Source: an uncultured Ruminococcus sp. (lineage in GTDB: Bacteria; Bacillota; Clostridia; Oscillospirales; Ruminococcaceae). From it: DNA of 7,898 nucleotides. The notes beneath the pieces are model-generated. The model was not told the DNA's origin, ran no database searches, and saw only the letters and a list, made by a program, of their open reading frames with translations. A program made the position numbers and the translations under genes. Location of the stretch: contig CAMNJD010000085.1 in assembly GCA_946540705.1 (NCBI GenBank), positions 1-7,898 on the forward strand, read 5' to 3'. Below, piece after piece: positions 1 through 7,413 of this stretch (positions within the stretch are counted from its first letter, which is position 1; each line of letters starts with the position of its first letter).

Positions 1-1
1 A

Positions 2-541
2 CTGATCTCGCAGCCGTTCTATTTCAGAATGCTGTTCGGTCATGCTCCGGTAAACGTGCTGGAATATCTCACGCATTGGAATGTAATGTTTACGCTGGCA
101 GTCGCGCTGCTGTCACTCATGCTGCTGGAATTCAAACTGCTTCCGACGTTGCGGCTGATCTTCATGGGCGTGTGCATCTCGTTCGCGCAGTTCGGCGATT
201 GGTCGTACATGGTTCCGGTCTGGGCAATCATCTTCTATGTGTTCCGAAATGATCGGCGCAAGCAGACGATGTTCTTTATGCTTGCATCACTGATGATGAT
301 TCGCGTGATGGTTCTGTCGCAGCCGGAGAATGCTCTGGCGCTCCCTTTTCAGTATGGCACATTGCTCGCGTTGATTCCGATTCAGCGCTATCAAGGTGAT
401 GACAGCAGCGGTCGGAACAAGTCCGCTTACAAGTGGGTGTACTATTTGTATTATCCATTGCACATAGCAGCATTGAGTTTTATTTCCAATTTGGTCAATA
501 TTGATGAGTTATCTCACTATCTGGTAGTAAGCATACTTTGA
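2..541 (+). CDS. TraX family protein, 5' end outside the window
   Basis: The frame is open from the left edge, so this is the C-terminal 179 residues of a longer protein; the first ATG at 29 is internal. It is hydrophobic, with membrane segments around the WNVMFTLAVALLSLMLL stretch, the ICISFAQ-type stretch near bases 155-245, MFFMLASLMMIRVMVL and the C-terminal segment. The start (LISQPFYFRMLFG) and the C-terminal YYLYYPLHI motif with its histidine match the TraX family as I know it. TraX of the F plasmid N-acetylates pilin; chromosomal Clostridia members are presumed acyltransferases with unknown substrates. About 20 residues follow the YYPLHI segment, encoded by DNA that becomes AT-rich, so the tail may be lineage specific. 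It acts in the cytoplasmic membrane. The family call is fairly secure; the substrate is unknown. Confidence 0.8.
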   Translation: MISQPFYFRMLFGHAPVNVLEYLTHWNVMFTLAVALLSLMLLEFKLLPTLRLIFMGVCISFAQFGDWSYMVPVWAIIFYVFRNDRRKQTMFFMLASLMMIRVMVLSQPENALALPFQYGTLLALIPIQRYQGDDSSGRNKSAYKWVYYLYYPLHIAALSFISNLVNIDELSHYLVVSIL

Positions 542-611
542 AAAATATCTGATATGTTACACTGAAAACAGAGGTATTCTGTGAATGCGGAATATTTCTG
601 TGCAAAAAATC

Positions 612-629
612 ATCCGGTGCCCGGATTTT
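612..629 (+). terminator. Small hairpin after traX, possible weak terminator
   Basis: ATCCGG at 612-617 and CCGGAT at 621-626 form a 6-bp stem with a 3-base loop, followed by only TTT and then C. It lies 71 bases after the traX-like stop. The short stem and short T run make it a weak terminator at best. An overlapping alternative pairing, CATCCG at 611-616 with CGGATG at 633-638, is also possible. Confidence 0.35.
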
Positions 630-683
630 CAACGGATGCAAAATTTTTCTGAATCTTATGCAACCGTTTTGCGGTATGCAGGG

Positions 684-689
684 TATTAT
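684..689 (+). promoter_or_regulatory. Possible -10 box upstream of the 1155-residue protein gene
   Basis: TATTAT lies 49 bases before the start codon at 738, at a sensible distance for a short leader. No good -35 box stands 16-18 bases upstream (the sequence there is CAACCG), and there is no TG extension. The call rests on the -10 likeness and the position between the hairpin at 612-629 and the gene. Confidence 0.25.
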
Positions 690-737
690 AGATGAAAGTC
701 CCCGATGGGATGAAAATAATTTGAGGAGGAAACAATT

Positions 738-3700
738 ATGCCGAAATCAAAGGAACAGAGAGCAAAGGAAGTCAAAGAGAATGTCCGGAAGTTTTATGAT
801 GCAAAAGATGTTTCGGGCTTAATGGATTATCTGGAAGAAATGGAGGAGAGAGTACAACCCTCAATCGGCACGCCTGAGGAGGATCTTACGGAACTGGATG
901 CATTCACGGAGCAGGTCAAGGGAATTCTCGGAAGCTCCGACCCGCATGAAGCTGCCGTATTCATCACTCAGATGCGAGAAGAATGCATGCAGCGCAAAAT
1001 TAAATATATCAGTCAGACAATCGACGTCATGGAAAAGTTCGAGGAAAAGATCAAAAACAAAGAAATCCCCGGAACCGAGCATTACGCAGATGACCCGAAA
1101 TCTGTGGAAAAGCTCGCAGCAGCCGCGACAAGAGGCTCTGCAGCCATGAACAGAGCAAAGAATGTCGAATCAATCGCTCACGATCTTGGCCGTGCAATCA
1201 GAGAATATGGAATGGAAAACCGATACAACGATTTTGAATCGGAATTTAATAAAGAAATAAGTTCAAGGCCCGACATCGCGGCGTTGGGGAAAAAGACATG
1301 GAAGGAACTAAATCTTTCACCGGAAAAAATCGAGAAAGCCCGTTTAAGGCTTGAATGTAATCTGAATGACGGCGGCAAAGAAATGGGTTATGATATCGTT
1401 CCTTACCATACCGACAAATCCGGTGTGTTTGAGGCACTTTCGGATGAGGTTCAGGAAATCCAGGGCATGACCGACCAGCAGCTCGCAGACGAGAAGTTGA
1501 AGACGGTCGAGAATTCAGACCCGTATATCAAGTTCTATCAGGAAAGCAAGAAGATTGAAGCCTATCTGAATGTCTGGCAGAATGTCTCGCTCGGAGCTAT
1601 GATGTATTCAATGGACGACGAGACAAAGAAAAAGGCTCAGCAAGGCGTGTTCGGTCCGTATGATACACTCAGAAACAATCTTAACTATTTTGGCAGCTTC
1701 GACAAGCAGTCTCCCGAAACTATCATGCAGATTGTTGACCGTGCGATTTCTTCTACAAATTCATTTATCACCACGCAGAAAAACGAAGAACTGGACAGAA
1801 TCCTGAGTGGAAACGGGAAAGAATTCGACGAAAAGAACCTCCAGCACAAAAATCTGATGAATGTTGCTTCGATCTCTGTCGAAAAACTTACCGAATTGAA
1901 GGAAAACCTGCAAAAGCAAATCTCTCCGGAAGTGCAGGAAAAATTCAAAGAGCCGTTTGAAAAATATGCACCTGATAAGCTCAAGGCTATCGAGGAAAAC
2001 AACAAAAAGCTCAAGCTGATCGAGACTGAGCAGGCACTTCGCAAGGAAGAACGCGAAAAATCTGCCAAGACGAAGGAAAGCCTGAACAACTTTCTCAGCT
2101 ACGGCGGAAACGGCAGAGAAGATCTCTCCGGCTCGTTCCATGCTGCCGGCAAACTGATTGAAGCAAAGTCTCTGGGTACTTCCAGAGTTGACCTCGCACA
2201 GAAAAAGTCTGTCAGTGAGTTTGTCGATTCGCTTAAAAACACAACCCCGGTCGATAAAACCAATCTGAGTTTCATCACCGACCTCGGAACGGAACTCAGC
2301 GAGCGCGAAGCAAAGGCAAAAAAGAAATTTGACAAGCAGGTCAAAGATCTGAAAGCGGATATCCTTGAAAATAATATGCCGGGCGTTTACAATGCTACCC
2401 CCGAAATTGCTGAGGCAATCGCAAAGGACGTCATCTACAACACCACGAAAGATGGAAAAGAACTCAAGGCGATTCATGAGGTCAAGAATGAAGTCTTCGG
2501 TTCTATCAGTGAAAGTGAGCGCTGGAAAAACTATGTGAAAAATCATCCCGAAATCGCAGAAAGTTTTGCGGCTCCGAAGATGGGACACGATGCGGCTCAG
2601 TACGGCTATCATGTCACAGATGATTTTTCCAAACAGATTTCCGGCTCGAAGTTTGAGAAAATGCCGAAGGATGCCGAGCATATCATGCTGGGCGACAAGC
2701 ATGAGCTTGAAACACTGCGCGATTCCAAGGTCAAGGCGCTCTCCGCTGCCGAAAACTACGAAGCAATGGTCGGTGACCTTTCCGCACAGGCTAAGATGCT
2801 GCTCGATACGCTCAGTGCCACGAACAAGGCGGGACACAAGAATTCCAAGTCCTTCAACAGAATGACATCATGCCTGAAAAACCTTGCCGACCTCAAAAAC
2901 GGCACGATGATCAATGAAAAAGGTCAGGAGGTACCAATTACGCATGAAGGCATCACCTCCATGCTCAATGACCTCAATACGGCATCCGCAGAGTATCAGG
3001 AAGCACACAGCGGTCTGTTCTCCGGCAATTCCAAAGGCTTCGGCAGAACACGCTATAATGCTTCTGTCATCGCAAAAAGCATGGCACAGTCCGCTCAAAA
3101 ACAGCTTAAAAACAAACTCAGCGTAATTGACCCGAAACAGCCGATTGTGCAGGTTAAGAACAGCCTCCAAAATGAAATCAACTTGATTGACGATGCCGCA
3201 CTCGACAAAGGCTACGGTCAGCTCGTCCGCAAACCGCTCTCCTCTCCCGAAAAAGACCTTGACAAGTTCATCAAAGAAGCTGAGAAAGAAAATGTCTCCG
3301 GCGGAAGCGATTTTTACCGGAATGCAATCGCGGATGCTAAGACGCTCAAAACCGCACTCAGCAGCGGAAATCCGGAGCAGATTGCTGCCGCTGCAAATAC
3401 TGCAAAGGAGTCCGTAAACAAGTATATCAACTACAAGCGGAATCAGCTCATCAATGAAAAAGAGCCGAACAAAAAGGGCTGGCAGCGCATCAATGCAATG
3501 GGCAACCTCAGAAGCGTGACGCGTAATGCCATTGCCTATGGTTTGAATCTTGCAGGAGCCGAAAAAGATATTGCGCATAAGACTGAATATACCCAGAAAA
3601 TGGAGGAGCAGAAACAGGCTGTCCTCGATGCTAAGGTGACAGAGGAACGGAATATCCAGCAGCAGGATGCCAATCTGAACTCAACGGTAAGACGGCTAAA

Positions 3701-4205
3701 AGAAAACGGTATCACTCAAATGAAAAAGCAGAACGAGGAGATTTACCGGAATCGCTCCAATGACGAGAAGCTGCAGGGAATCGACAAGATTTCGGCTAAA
3801 ATCGCGACAAATGCTTTTGAAGAACTCGACAGCCTCTCATTCAAATCTGAATTCACCCCGGAACAGCAGCAGCAGGCAAAGCAGCTCATCGCAGAGCTTG
3901 TTCTTGATAAAATGGTTCAATTCGATCACGGAAATGTTCTGCATAAGAAATGCAAGAACATGAACGAACAGCAGTTTAAGGATACCGCAAAAACGCTCAG
4001 CGAAAGCAAGGAATTCAAAGCTGCCGTACCCGATAAGATCAACAAAGTCTACATTAAAAAATTCCTCGCGGACCATGACGGTCACGGTGTTATGCAGGTG
4101 AAAAATTCGGTCGAGAAATACCGCAAGGCAACCAAGAGCATCAATCCGCCCAAGCCGCCCAAACAGCCTGAGCTTGATAAACAGGGCAAACAACTTGGAC
4201 AGTAA
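738..4205 (+). CDS. Giant soluble alpha-helical protein of unknown function, 1155 residues
   Basis: The start is the ATG at 738, preceded by a strong ribosome binding site GAGGAGGA at 723-730 with 7 bases of spacing. There is no signal peptide, no membrane segment and no wall anchor, so the protein is probably cytoplasmic. It is dominated by charged helices rich in K, E, N, Q and A. The region around residues 383-450 looks like coiled coil. I see weak internal repeats: residues 325-349 (SPETI...FITTQKN) align with 878-902 (NPEQI...YINYKRN) at 8 of 25 positions. A looser third copy lies near 735-780, and the copies around 767 and 914 each carry a KGF/KGW-x-R motif. The C-terminus is a short proline/lysine tail (residues 1137-1147). 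I recall unannotated helical repeat proteins like this in Oscillospiraceae. No catalytic motif was found. It stands alone, with the terminator at 4229 after it. A scaffold or structural role is only a guess. Confidence 0.92.
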   Translation: MPKSKEQRAKEVKENVRKFYDAKDVSGLMDYLEEMEERVQPSIGTPEEDLTELDAFTEQVKGILGSSDPHEAAVFITQMREECMQRKIKYISQTIDVMEKFEEKIKNKEIPGTEHYADDPKSVEKLAAAATRGSAAMNRAKNVESIAHDLGRAIREYGMENRYNDFESEFNKEISSRPDIAALGKKTWKELNLSPEKIEKARLRLECNLNDGGKEMGYDIVPYHTDKSGVFEALSDEVQEIQGMTDQQLADEKLKTVENSDPYIKFYQESKKIEAYLNVWQNVSLGAMMYSMDDETKKKAQQGVFGPYDTLRNNLNYFGSFDKQSPETIMQIVDRAISSTNSFITTQKNEELDRILSGNGKEFDEKNLQHKNLMNVASISVEKLTELKENLQKQISPEVQEKFKEPFEKYAPDKLKAIEENNKKLKLIETEQALRKEEREKSAKTKESLNNFLSYGGNGREDLSGSFHAAGKLIEAKSLGTSRVDLAQKKSVSEFVDSLKNTTPVDKTNLSFITDLGTELSEREAKAKKKFDKQVKDLKADILENNMPGVYNATPEIAEAIAKDVIYNTTKDGKELKAIHEVKNEVFGSISESERWKNYVKNHPEIAESFAAPKMGHDAAQYGYHVTDDFSKQISGSKFEKMPKDAEHIMLGDKHELETLRDSKVKALSAAENYEAMVGDLSAQAKMLLDTLSATNKAGHKNSKSFNRMTSCLKNLADLKNGTMINEKGQEVPITHEGITSMLNDLNTASAEYQEAHSGLFSGNSKGFGRTRYNASVIAKSMAQSAQKQLKNKLSVIDPKQPIVQVKNSLQNEINLIDDAALDKGYGQLVRKPLSSPEKDLDKFIKEAEKENVSGGSDFYRNAIADAKTLKTALSSGNPEQIAAAANTAKESVNKYINYKRNQLINEKEPNKKGWQRINAMGNLRSVTRNAIAYGLNLAGAEKDIAHKTEYTQKMEEQKQAVLDAKVTEERNIQQQDANLNSTVRRLKENGITQMKKQNEEIYRNRSNDEKLQGIDKISAKIATNAFEELDSLSFKSEFTPEQQQQAKQLIAELVLDKMVQFDHGNVLHKKCKNMNEQQFKDTAKTLSESKEFKAAVPDKINKVYIKKFLADHDGHGVMQVKNSVEKYRKATKSINPPKPPKQPELDKQGKQLGQ

Positions 4206-4228
4206 TAAACCCGGCAAAAATACACAAA

Positions 4229-4267
4229 GAGGACAGGTATCCTTTCGGATACCTGTCCTCAGCTTTT
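4229..4267 (+). terminator. Rho-independent terminator of the 1155-residue protein gene
   Basis: A perfect 14-bp inverted repeat, GAGGACAGGTATCC at 4229-4242 with its complement at 4247-4260, encloses a TTTC loop. A short T run (4264-4267) follows after three bases. It starts 23 bases after the stop codon. On the other strand the stem is followed by TTTGTGTA, so it might act both ways, but no minus-strand gene points at it. Confidence 0.8.
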
Positions 4268-4329
4268 CGGGAAAGATGTTTTTGTCCGCCGCTTTTCCAG
4301 TCTGAAACAAAGATACACGCAGCAGAGCC

Positions 4330-6111
4330 TTGTGCAGAAATGCTGAGATTTCACTTGACCGTATCACCGGAAACAAGGAAGCCGGAAGAAACAACGCTTT
4401 TGCCTATAATTTCATGCCGCTTCTGGAGGGCGGGACGGAGTTCGCAATGAAATGGTCTGCTCTCTATACCTCCTATCGCGAGGAGGGCATCCGCGATGCG
4501 ATCAAGGTATATGAATTCATGAACCGGTATTATGTGCAGGAGGGAAACAAACGCGTTTCTGTCTCCAAATTCGGCGGAAGCGAGTTTATTCTTGCCGATG
4601 TCATCCGCATCATTCCAAAGAGAACTGATGACAAAGAGGTCACGGTATATTACGAATATCTTGATTTCTATAAATCAACCAAGAATATTCACATCGTCTT
4701 TTCAGAGCCGGGTTCCTATCAGAAGCTCGCTTCCATGCTCGGCGCGGAGCTTGGGCAAAAATGGGACCGGAAACTCTGCGAGGACCTTAATGCAGCTTAT
4801 TTCAGCTTTTCGGACAAATGCTCCGTGCTTTTGAAAAATGACTATCAGATGACTATGGGCGATGCGTTTCTGATGTATATTTCAATTTTCCCGATGCATA
4901 CGCTCTTTGAAGATACAAAGGATCAGATTATCCGGAATATCAAGCTTGCCCAGAGAGAAATCCTTTCCGTTTCGGACGCAGGCTCCGTCGAATATGTCAC
5001 GCAGGAAGAAACCGCCGAGAAGAACTCAAAGCTCAAGGAACTGTTCTTCGGCTCCAAGCGTTACACCGAAGCAGCACCGCTGCGCGTCGGCTTTATTTAC
5101 GATGCGGATGTCGATTCCTCGCGCTGGATTGACAGCCATGAGGCAGGCAGACTTTACATCGACCATGTAACCGAAGGGAATGTAAGGACAAACTGCTATT
5201 ATACGCACGGCGACTGTGCCGGCGCGCTCGAACGGGCTATTGCGGCACAGAATGAAATCATCTTCGCGGTCTCCCCTTCCATGCTGGAGGAAACCCTGCG
5301 CGCTGCCGTCAAGCATCCGGAAACCGGCTTTTTCTGCTGCTCCGTCGGCAAGCAGCACCCCTCCGTCCGCTGCTATCACGGGAAATACTACGAAGCGGCA
5401 TTTCTTGCAGGAATTCTGAGTGCGGATGCACTTTTGCAGGAGCAGACCGGTACGCCTCGCAGAATCGGTTATCTGGTCCGAGGGAAAGATGATCTGACCG
5501 TCCCCTCTGCCAATGCCTTTGCAATCGGCGTATCGCTCATTGATCCGGAATGCAGAATCAGCCTGAAATGCGTCGGAGAGCAGACAGACGACGAAATCCG
5601 TGCGGAATGGGCAGAACAGAAGATTACTGTCTATGCCGATATCGAACAGCCGGCAGTCGCCGGCGTCAAGGGAAAAGCCGGAATTTGCCGGATAAGGAAC
5701 GGCGAAACCGAATGCATAGGCGTCCCGTTCTATCAGTGGGGAAAATATTACGAAAAAATTATTCATTCCGTGCTAAGCGGTACATGGCGTGCGGCAGAAC
5801 AGATCAAGCCGCTGCTTGCGAAAAATTACTGGTTCGGTCTGTCTTCCGGTACAGTAGGAATTTATGCCCCTCAGCTTCCCTATCAGACACGCAAAATGCT
5901 CTCCTTTTTCCAGACGGCAATCGTCAGCGGAATGCTTGATCCGTTCTCCGGCGAGCTTCATGCACGTGATCAGGTGATTCAGAAAGCCGGCAGTTCGCAG
6001 CGGATTCTGCCGATGTCCGTCGAAAACAGCCTGCCTGCTGAAAAAATTGTATCGATGAACTGGCTGAATGACAATATTGACGGCGAGATATCCTGTCCCG
6101 CAGAAAGCTGA
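4330..6111 (+). CDS. BMP family (PBP-like) substrate-binding protein with ParB-like N-terminal region; N-terminus probably eroded
   Basis: Residue numbers count from the TTG at 4330. Residues 1-80 contain the family block with AGR..AFA.NFMPLL, EGIRDAIKVYEF and YYVQEGNKRVSV; the last resembles the ParB/sulfiredoxin fold. Residues about 250-545 are a BMP-type ligand-binding domain: LRVGFIYD (251), HEAGRLYI (270), VRCYHGKYYEAAFLAG (346), NAFAIG (395), PFYQWGKYYEKII (466), GTW (484), NYWFGLSSG (499). Known BMP proteins bind nucleosides for ABC uptake, but they are secreted lipoproteins; this one has no signal peptide or lipobox, so it is probably a cytoplasmic sensor or binding protein. Relatives I recall carry about 50 more N-terminal residues. 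Here the frame meets a stop at 4303, and no other frame upstream restores the missing part. Possible starts are TTG 4330 (no clear ribosome site), ATG 4414 (none) and ATG 4447 (good site, but it discards conserved residues). The gene is followed after 12 bases by a metallophosphoesterase remnant. Family call secure, start and function uncertain. Confidence 0.85.
   Translation: MCRNAEISLDRITGNKEAGRNNAFAYNFMPLLEGGTEFAMKWSALYTSYREEGIRDAIKVYEFMNRYYVQEGNKRVSVSKFGGSEFILADVIRIIPKRTDDKEVTVYYEYLDFYKSTKNIHIVFSEPGSYQKLASMLGAELGQKWDRKLCEDLNAAYFSFSDKCSVLLKNDYQMTMGDAFLMYISIFPMHTLFEDTKDQIIRNIKLAQREILSVSDAGSVEYVTQEETAEKNSKLKELFFGSKRYTEAAPLRVGFIYDADVDSSRWIDSHEAGRLYIDHVTEGNVRTNCYYTHGDCAGALERAIAAQNEIIFAVSPSMLEETLRAAVKHPETGFFCCSVGKQHPSVRCYHGKYYEAAFLAGILSADALLQEQTGTPRRIGYLVRGKDDLTVPSANAFAIGVSLIDPECRISLKCVGEQTDDEIRAEWAEQKITVYADIEQPAVAGVKGKAGICRIRNGETECIGVPFYQWGKYYEKIIHSVLSGTWRAAEQIKPLLAKNYWFGLSSGTVGIYAPQLPYQTRKMLSFFQTAIVSGMLDPFSGELHARDQVIQKAGSSQRILPMSVENSLPAEKIVSMNWLNDNIDGEISCPAES
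4437..4440 (+). promoter_or_regulatory. Ribosome binding site supporting an internal start at ATG 4447
   Basis: GGAG stands 6 bases before the ATG at 4447 inside the BMP-family frame. The surrounding ACGGAGTTCGCAATGAAA (4435-4452) is nearly identical to the start region of the next gene (6112-6129, one difference). If the upstream codons are leftovers of a lost N-terminus, translation may now begin here and give a 554-residue protein. However, TEFAMKW is itself conserved coding sequence in the family, so the site could be fortuitous. Confidence 0.35.
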
Positions 6112-6123
6112 ACGGAGTTCGCG

Positions 6124-6312
6124 ATGAAAATACTCGTTGTTGCAGATACGGAATCCAAATCGCTCTGGGATTATTACCGTCCCGGAAAGCTTGACGGCAT
6201 AGATCTGATTCTTTCCTGCGGCGATCTAAAAGCCGCGTATCTTGAATTTTTGGTGACCATGAGCCATGCGCCTGTCTATTATGTGCCGGGCAATCATGAC
6301 GAAAACAATTAG
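6124..6312 (+). pseudogene. Metallophosphoesterase (calcineurin-like), 3' part lost
   Basis: The start is the ATG at 6124, with GGAG at 6114-6117 six bases before it and 12 bases after the BMP-family stop, so the two genes form an operon. The 62 residues begin MKILVVADTESKSLWD and contain the metal-ligand motifs of the calcineurin-like fold: Asp8, the GD of SCGDL (33-34) and GNHD (56-59). After GNHDEN the frame meets a stop at 6310. Family members are usually well over 150 residues, and the later histidine motifs that complete the two-metal centre are absent here. The remaining piece should be inactive. The break falls where the DNA changes from G+C-balanced to AT-rich, so the 3' part was replaced rather than frameshifted; no continuation is seen in the other frames after 6312 or near the right edge. 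Confidence 0.85.
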
Positions 6313-6556
6313 TCCCAAACTACAAAACGAATGTACGAAACTAGAGTCTTTAGCGGAGCAGTCAATTAATTGGTGCCTTGATAATGCTATTGACATTAAC
6401 TATTTCATCCGCACATTGAATTCCGTTATGCCGGATTTAAGGCGCAATAAGTATTCAAGCGAGAAAGAGTTTGAGGCAATAAAATATTACTTAAATCAAA
6501 CGATGGATCAGGTTATGTCGCAGAAGATGCAGAATGCTCAGAACAAGAATTGGTAA
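6296..6556 (+). CDS. Small helical hypothetical protein, apparently 5' clipped
   Basis: The frame from ATG 6296 gives 86 residues, MTKTISPKLQNECTKL to NAQNKNW. The ATG is formed across the His and Asp codons of the phosphoesterase GNHD motif, and no ribosome binding site precedes it, so the true start was probably lost at the junction near 6309. The residues after about position 5 are charged and helical (for example a KYSSEKEFEAIKYYL helix), with no recognised motif. Codon use is AT-rich, unlike the genes to the left. Its 3' end overlaps a second open frame (6475 onward) that leads into the propeller protein. It may be a real small gene, a clipped fragment, or the first part of a frameshifted propeller gene. 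Confidence 0.35.
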   Translation: MTKTISPKLQNECTKLESLAEQSINWCLDNAIDINYFIRTLNSVMPDLRRNKYSSEKEFEAIKYYLNQTMDQVMSQKMQNAQNKNW

Positions 6557-7389
6557 AAGAGCTTCCTTATTCTACCAATCTATACCCAATCTGTCTCACA
6601 TACAATCAATTTGATAATAAGATGTACTGCTTTGCCGGTGGTGGAGATTCCCTAAATAGTTTATCGTATTTTCAGGTGGAATCTAACGAATTTCATCGTT
6701 TGAATACAAATGGCAATAGGAACTTCTTGAGTGATTATAATCACTTTGACGATACTAATTATCGCTCATTTTACTTTGTTTCTGCAACAGAGTTTGTAAT
6801 TGAATTAGAACAAGGAGTCTACCATTCTAAACTATATTTATATAACACGGTAGATGATTCATTTACTTCTGGCTCAATAGGAGTATATTCCGCAAATAGG
6901 AAAAATGAAACAGATACTCCTTTTATGTACAAAGACAATTATTACTGGCTTTGTTCTAGAAGCGGAGGATTTAGTATTGTTAAATCACAAAAACTGTTTT
7001 ATCCATTACAATCTGGCGATAATACATATTATGGTGATAATTTAGGACAGTTTAGCACTAATGACGGCTGGATTGCAGGAAATGTTTATAATGGTGCTGT
7101 GTATTTAATGAAAAATGATTTTTCAATTTATAAGGTCGATTTAGATATTTTGGAGCTGGTATATAACGAACAAAGTCAAACAGAAGAAAAGAACAATTTA
7201 ATTGTATCTCCAGATAAGGACGAGAACCTACAGAACGCCTTAACCTTAATTATTGACGGAAAAGAAATAAAACAGACTGGAGTTAATAATCTTGCTACTG
7301 TTAAATTCTTTTCTTTTGTATCCGATGATTCTATACTTGTGTATGATGATTTCGATAAGAACTATAAGCTAATATCTGCTATAAAATAG
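6550..7389 (+). CDS. Probable beta-propeller (Kelch/WD-like) hypothetical protein
   Basis: The frame from TTG 6550 gives 279 residues. It is rich in aromatic and beta-forming residues and shows repeating strand-turn patterns typical of a propeller: NKMYCFAGGGDSLNSLSYFQV (residues 23 onward), SKLYLYNTVDDSF (93), GAVYLMKNDFSIYKVDLDI (182) and DSILVYDDFDKNYKLIS (260). I cannot assign a family. There is no signal peptide at this start. TTG 6550 has no ribosome binding site and overlaps the previous stop (6554-6556). The same frame stays open upstream to 6475 with protein-like sequence (SNDGSGYVAEDAE...) but no ATG, which suggests the real N-terminus was lost or frameshifted. The next in-frame ATG, 6622, also lacks a ribosome site. 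DNA is strongly AT-rich. The stop is 24 bases before the ATG of the zinc-ribbon gene, so the two are probably co-transcribed. Confidence 0.7.
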   Translation: MVKELPYSTNLYPICLTYNQFDNKMYCFAGGGDSLNSLSYFQVESNEFHRLNTNGNRNFLSDYNHFDDTNYRSFYFVSATEFVIELEQGVYHSKLYLYNTVDDSFTSGSIGVYSANRKNETDTPFMYKDNYYWLCSRSGGFSIVKSQKLFYPLQSGDNTYYGDNLGQFSTNDGWIAGNVYNGAVYLMKNDFSIYKVDLDILELVYNEQSQTEEKNNLIVSPDKDENLQNALTLIIDGKEIKQTGVNNLATVKFFSFVSDDSILVYDDFDKNYKLISAIK

Positions 7390-7413
7390 ATTTATGCTAA
7401 GAAGGTGATTATA

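Noticed and set aside
663..675. ACCG/CGGT small hairpin in the leader of the large gene
   Set aside because: Only four base pairs with a five-base loop; too small to call a riboswitch or regulator.
1761..2837. Long open frame of 358 codons on the minus strand
   Set aside because: It lies wholly inside the 1155-residue plus-strand gene, whose start, ribosome site and terminator are clear. The translation is rich in F, L, R and C, as expected from the antisense of lysine/glutamate-rich codons.
2868..3578. Open frame of 236 codons on the minus strand
   Set aside because: Antisense shadow of the large helical protein; no family motif and no independent terminator or promoter.
3837..4394. Minus-strand open frame of 185 codons crossing the terminator
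   Set aside because: It spans the perfect terminator hairpin and the ends of two plus-strand genes, which is not how a real gene would lie. Leucine/phenylalanine-rich antisense composition.
5026..5766. Open frame of 246 codons on the minus strand
   Set aside because: It is antisense to the BMP ligand-binding domain, which shows clear family motifs. It has no motifs of its own.
6390..6395. Perfect TTGACA resembling a -35 box in the AT-rich segment
   Set aside because: No acceptable -10 box lies 16-18 bases downstream (the sequence is near ACATTG), and the site is inside an open coding frame. Expected by chance in AT-rich DNA.
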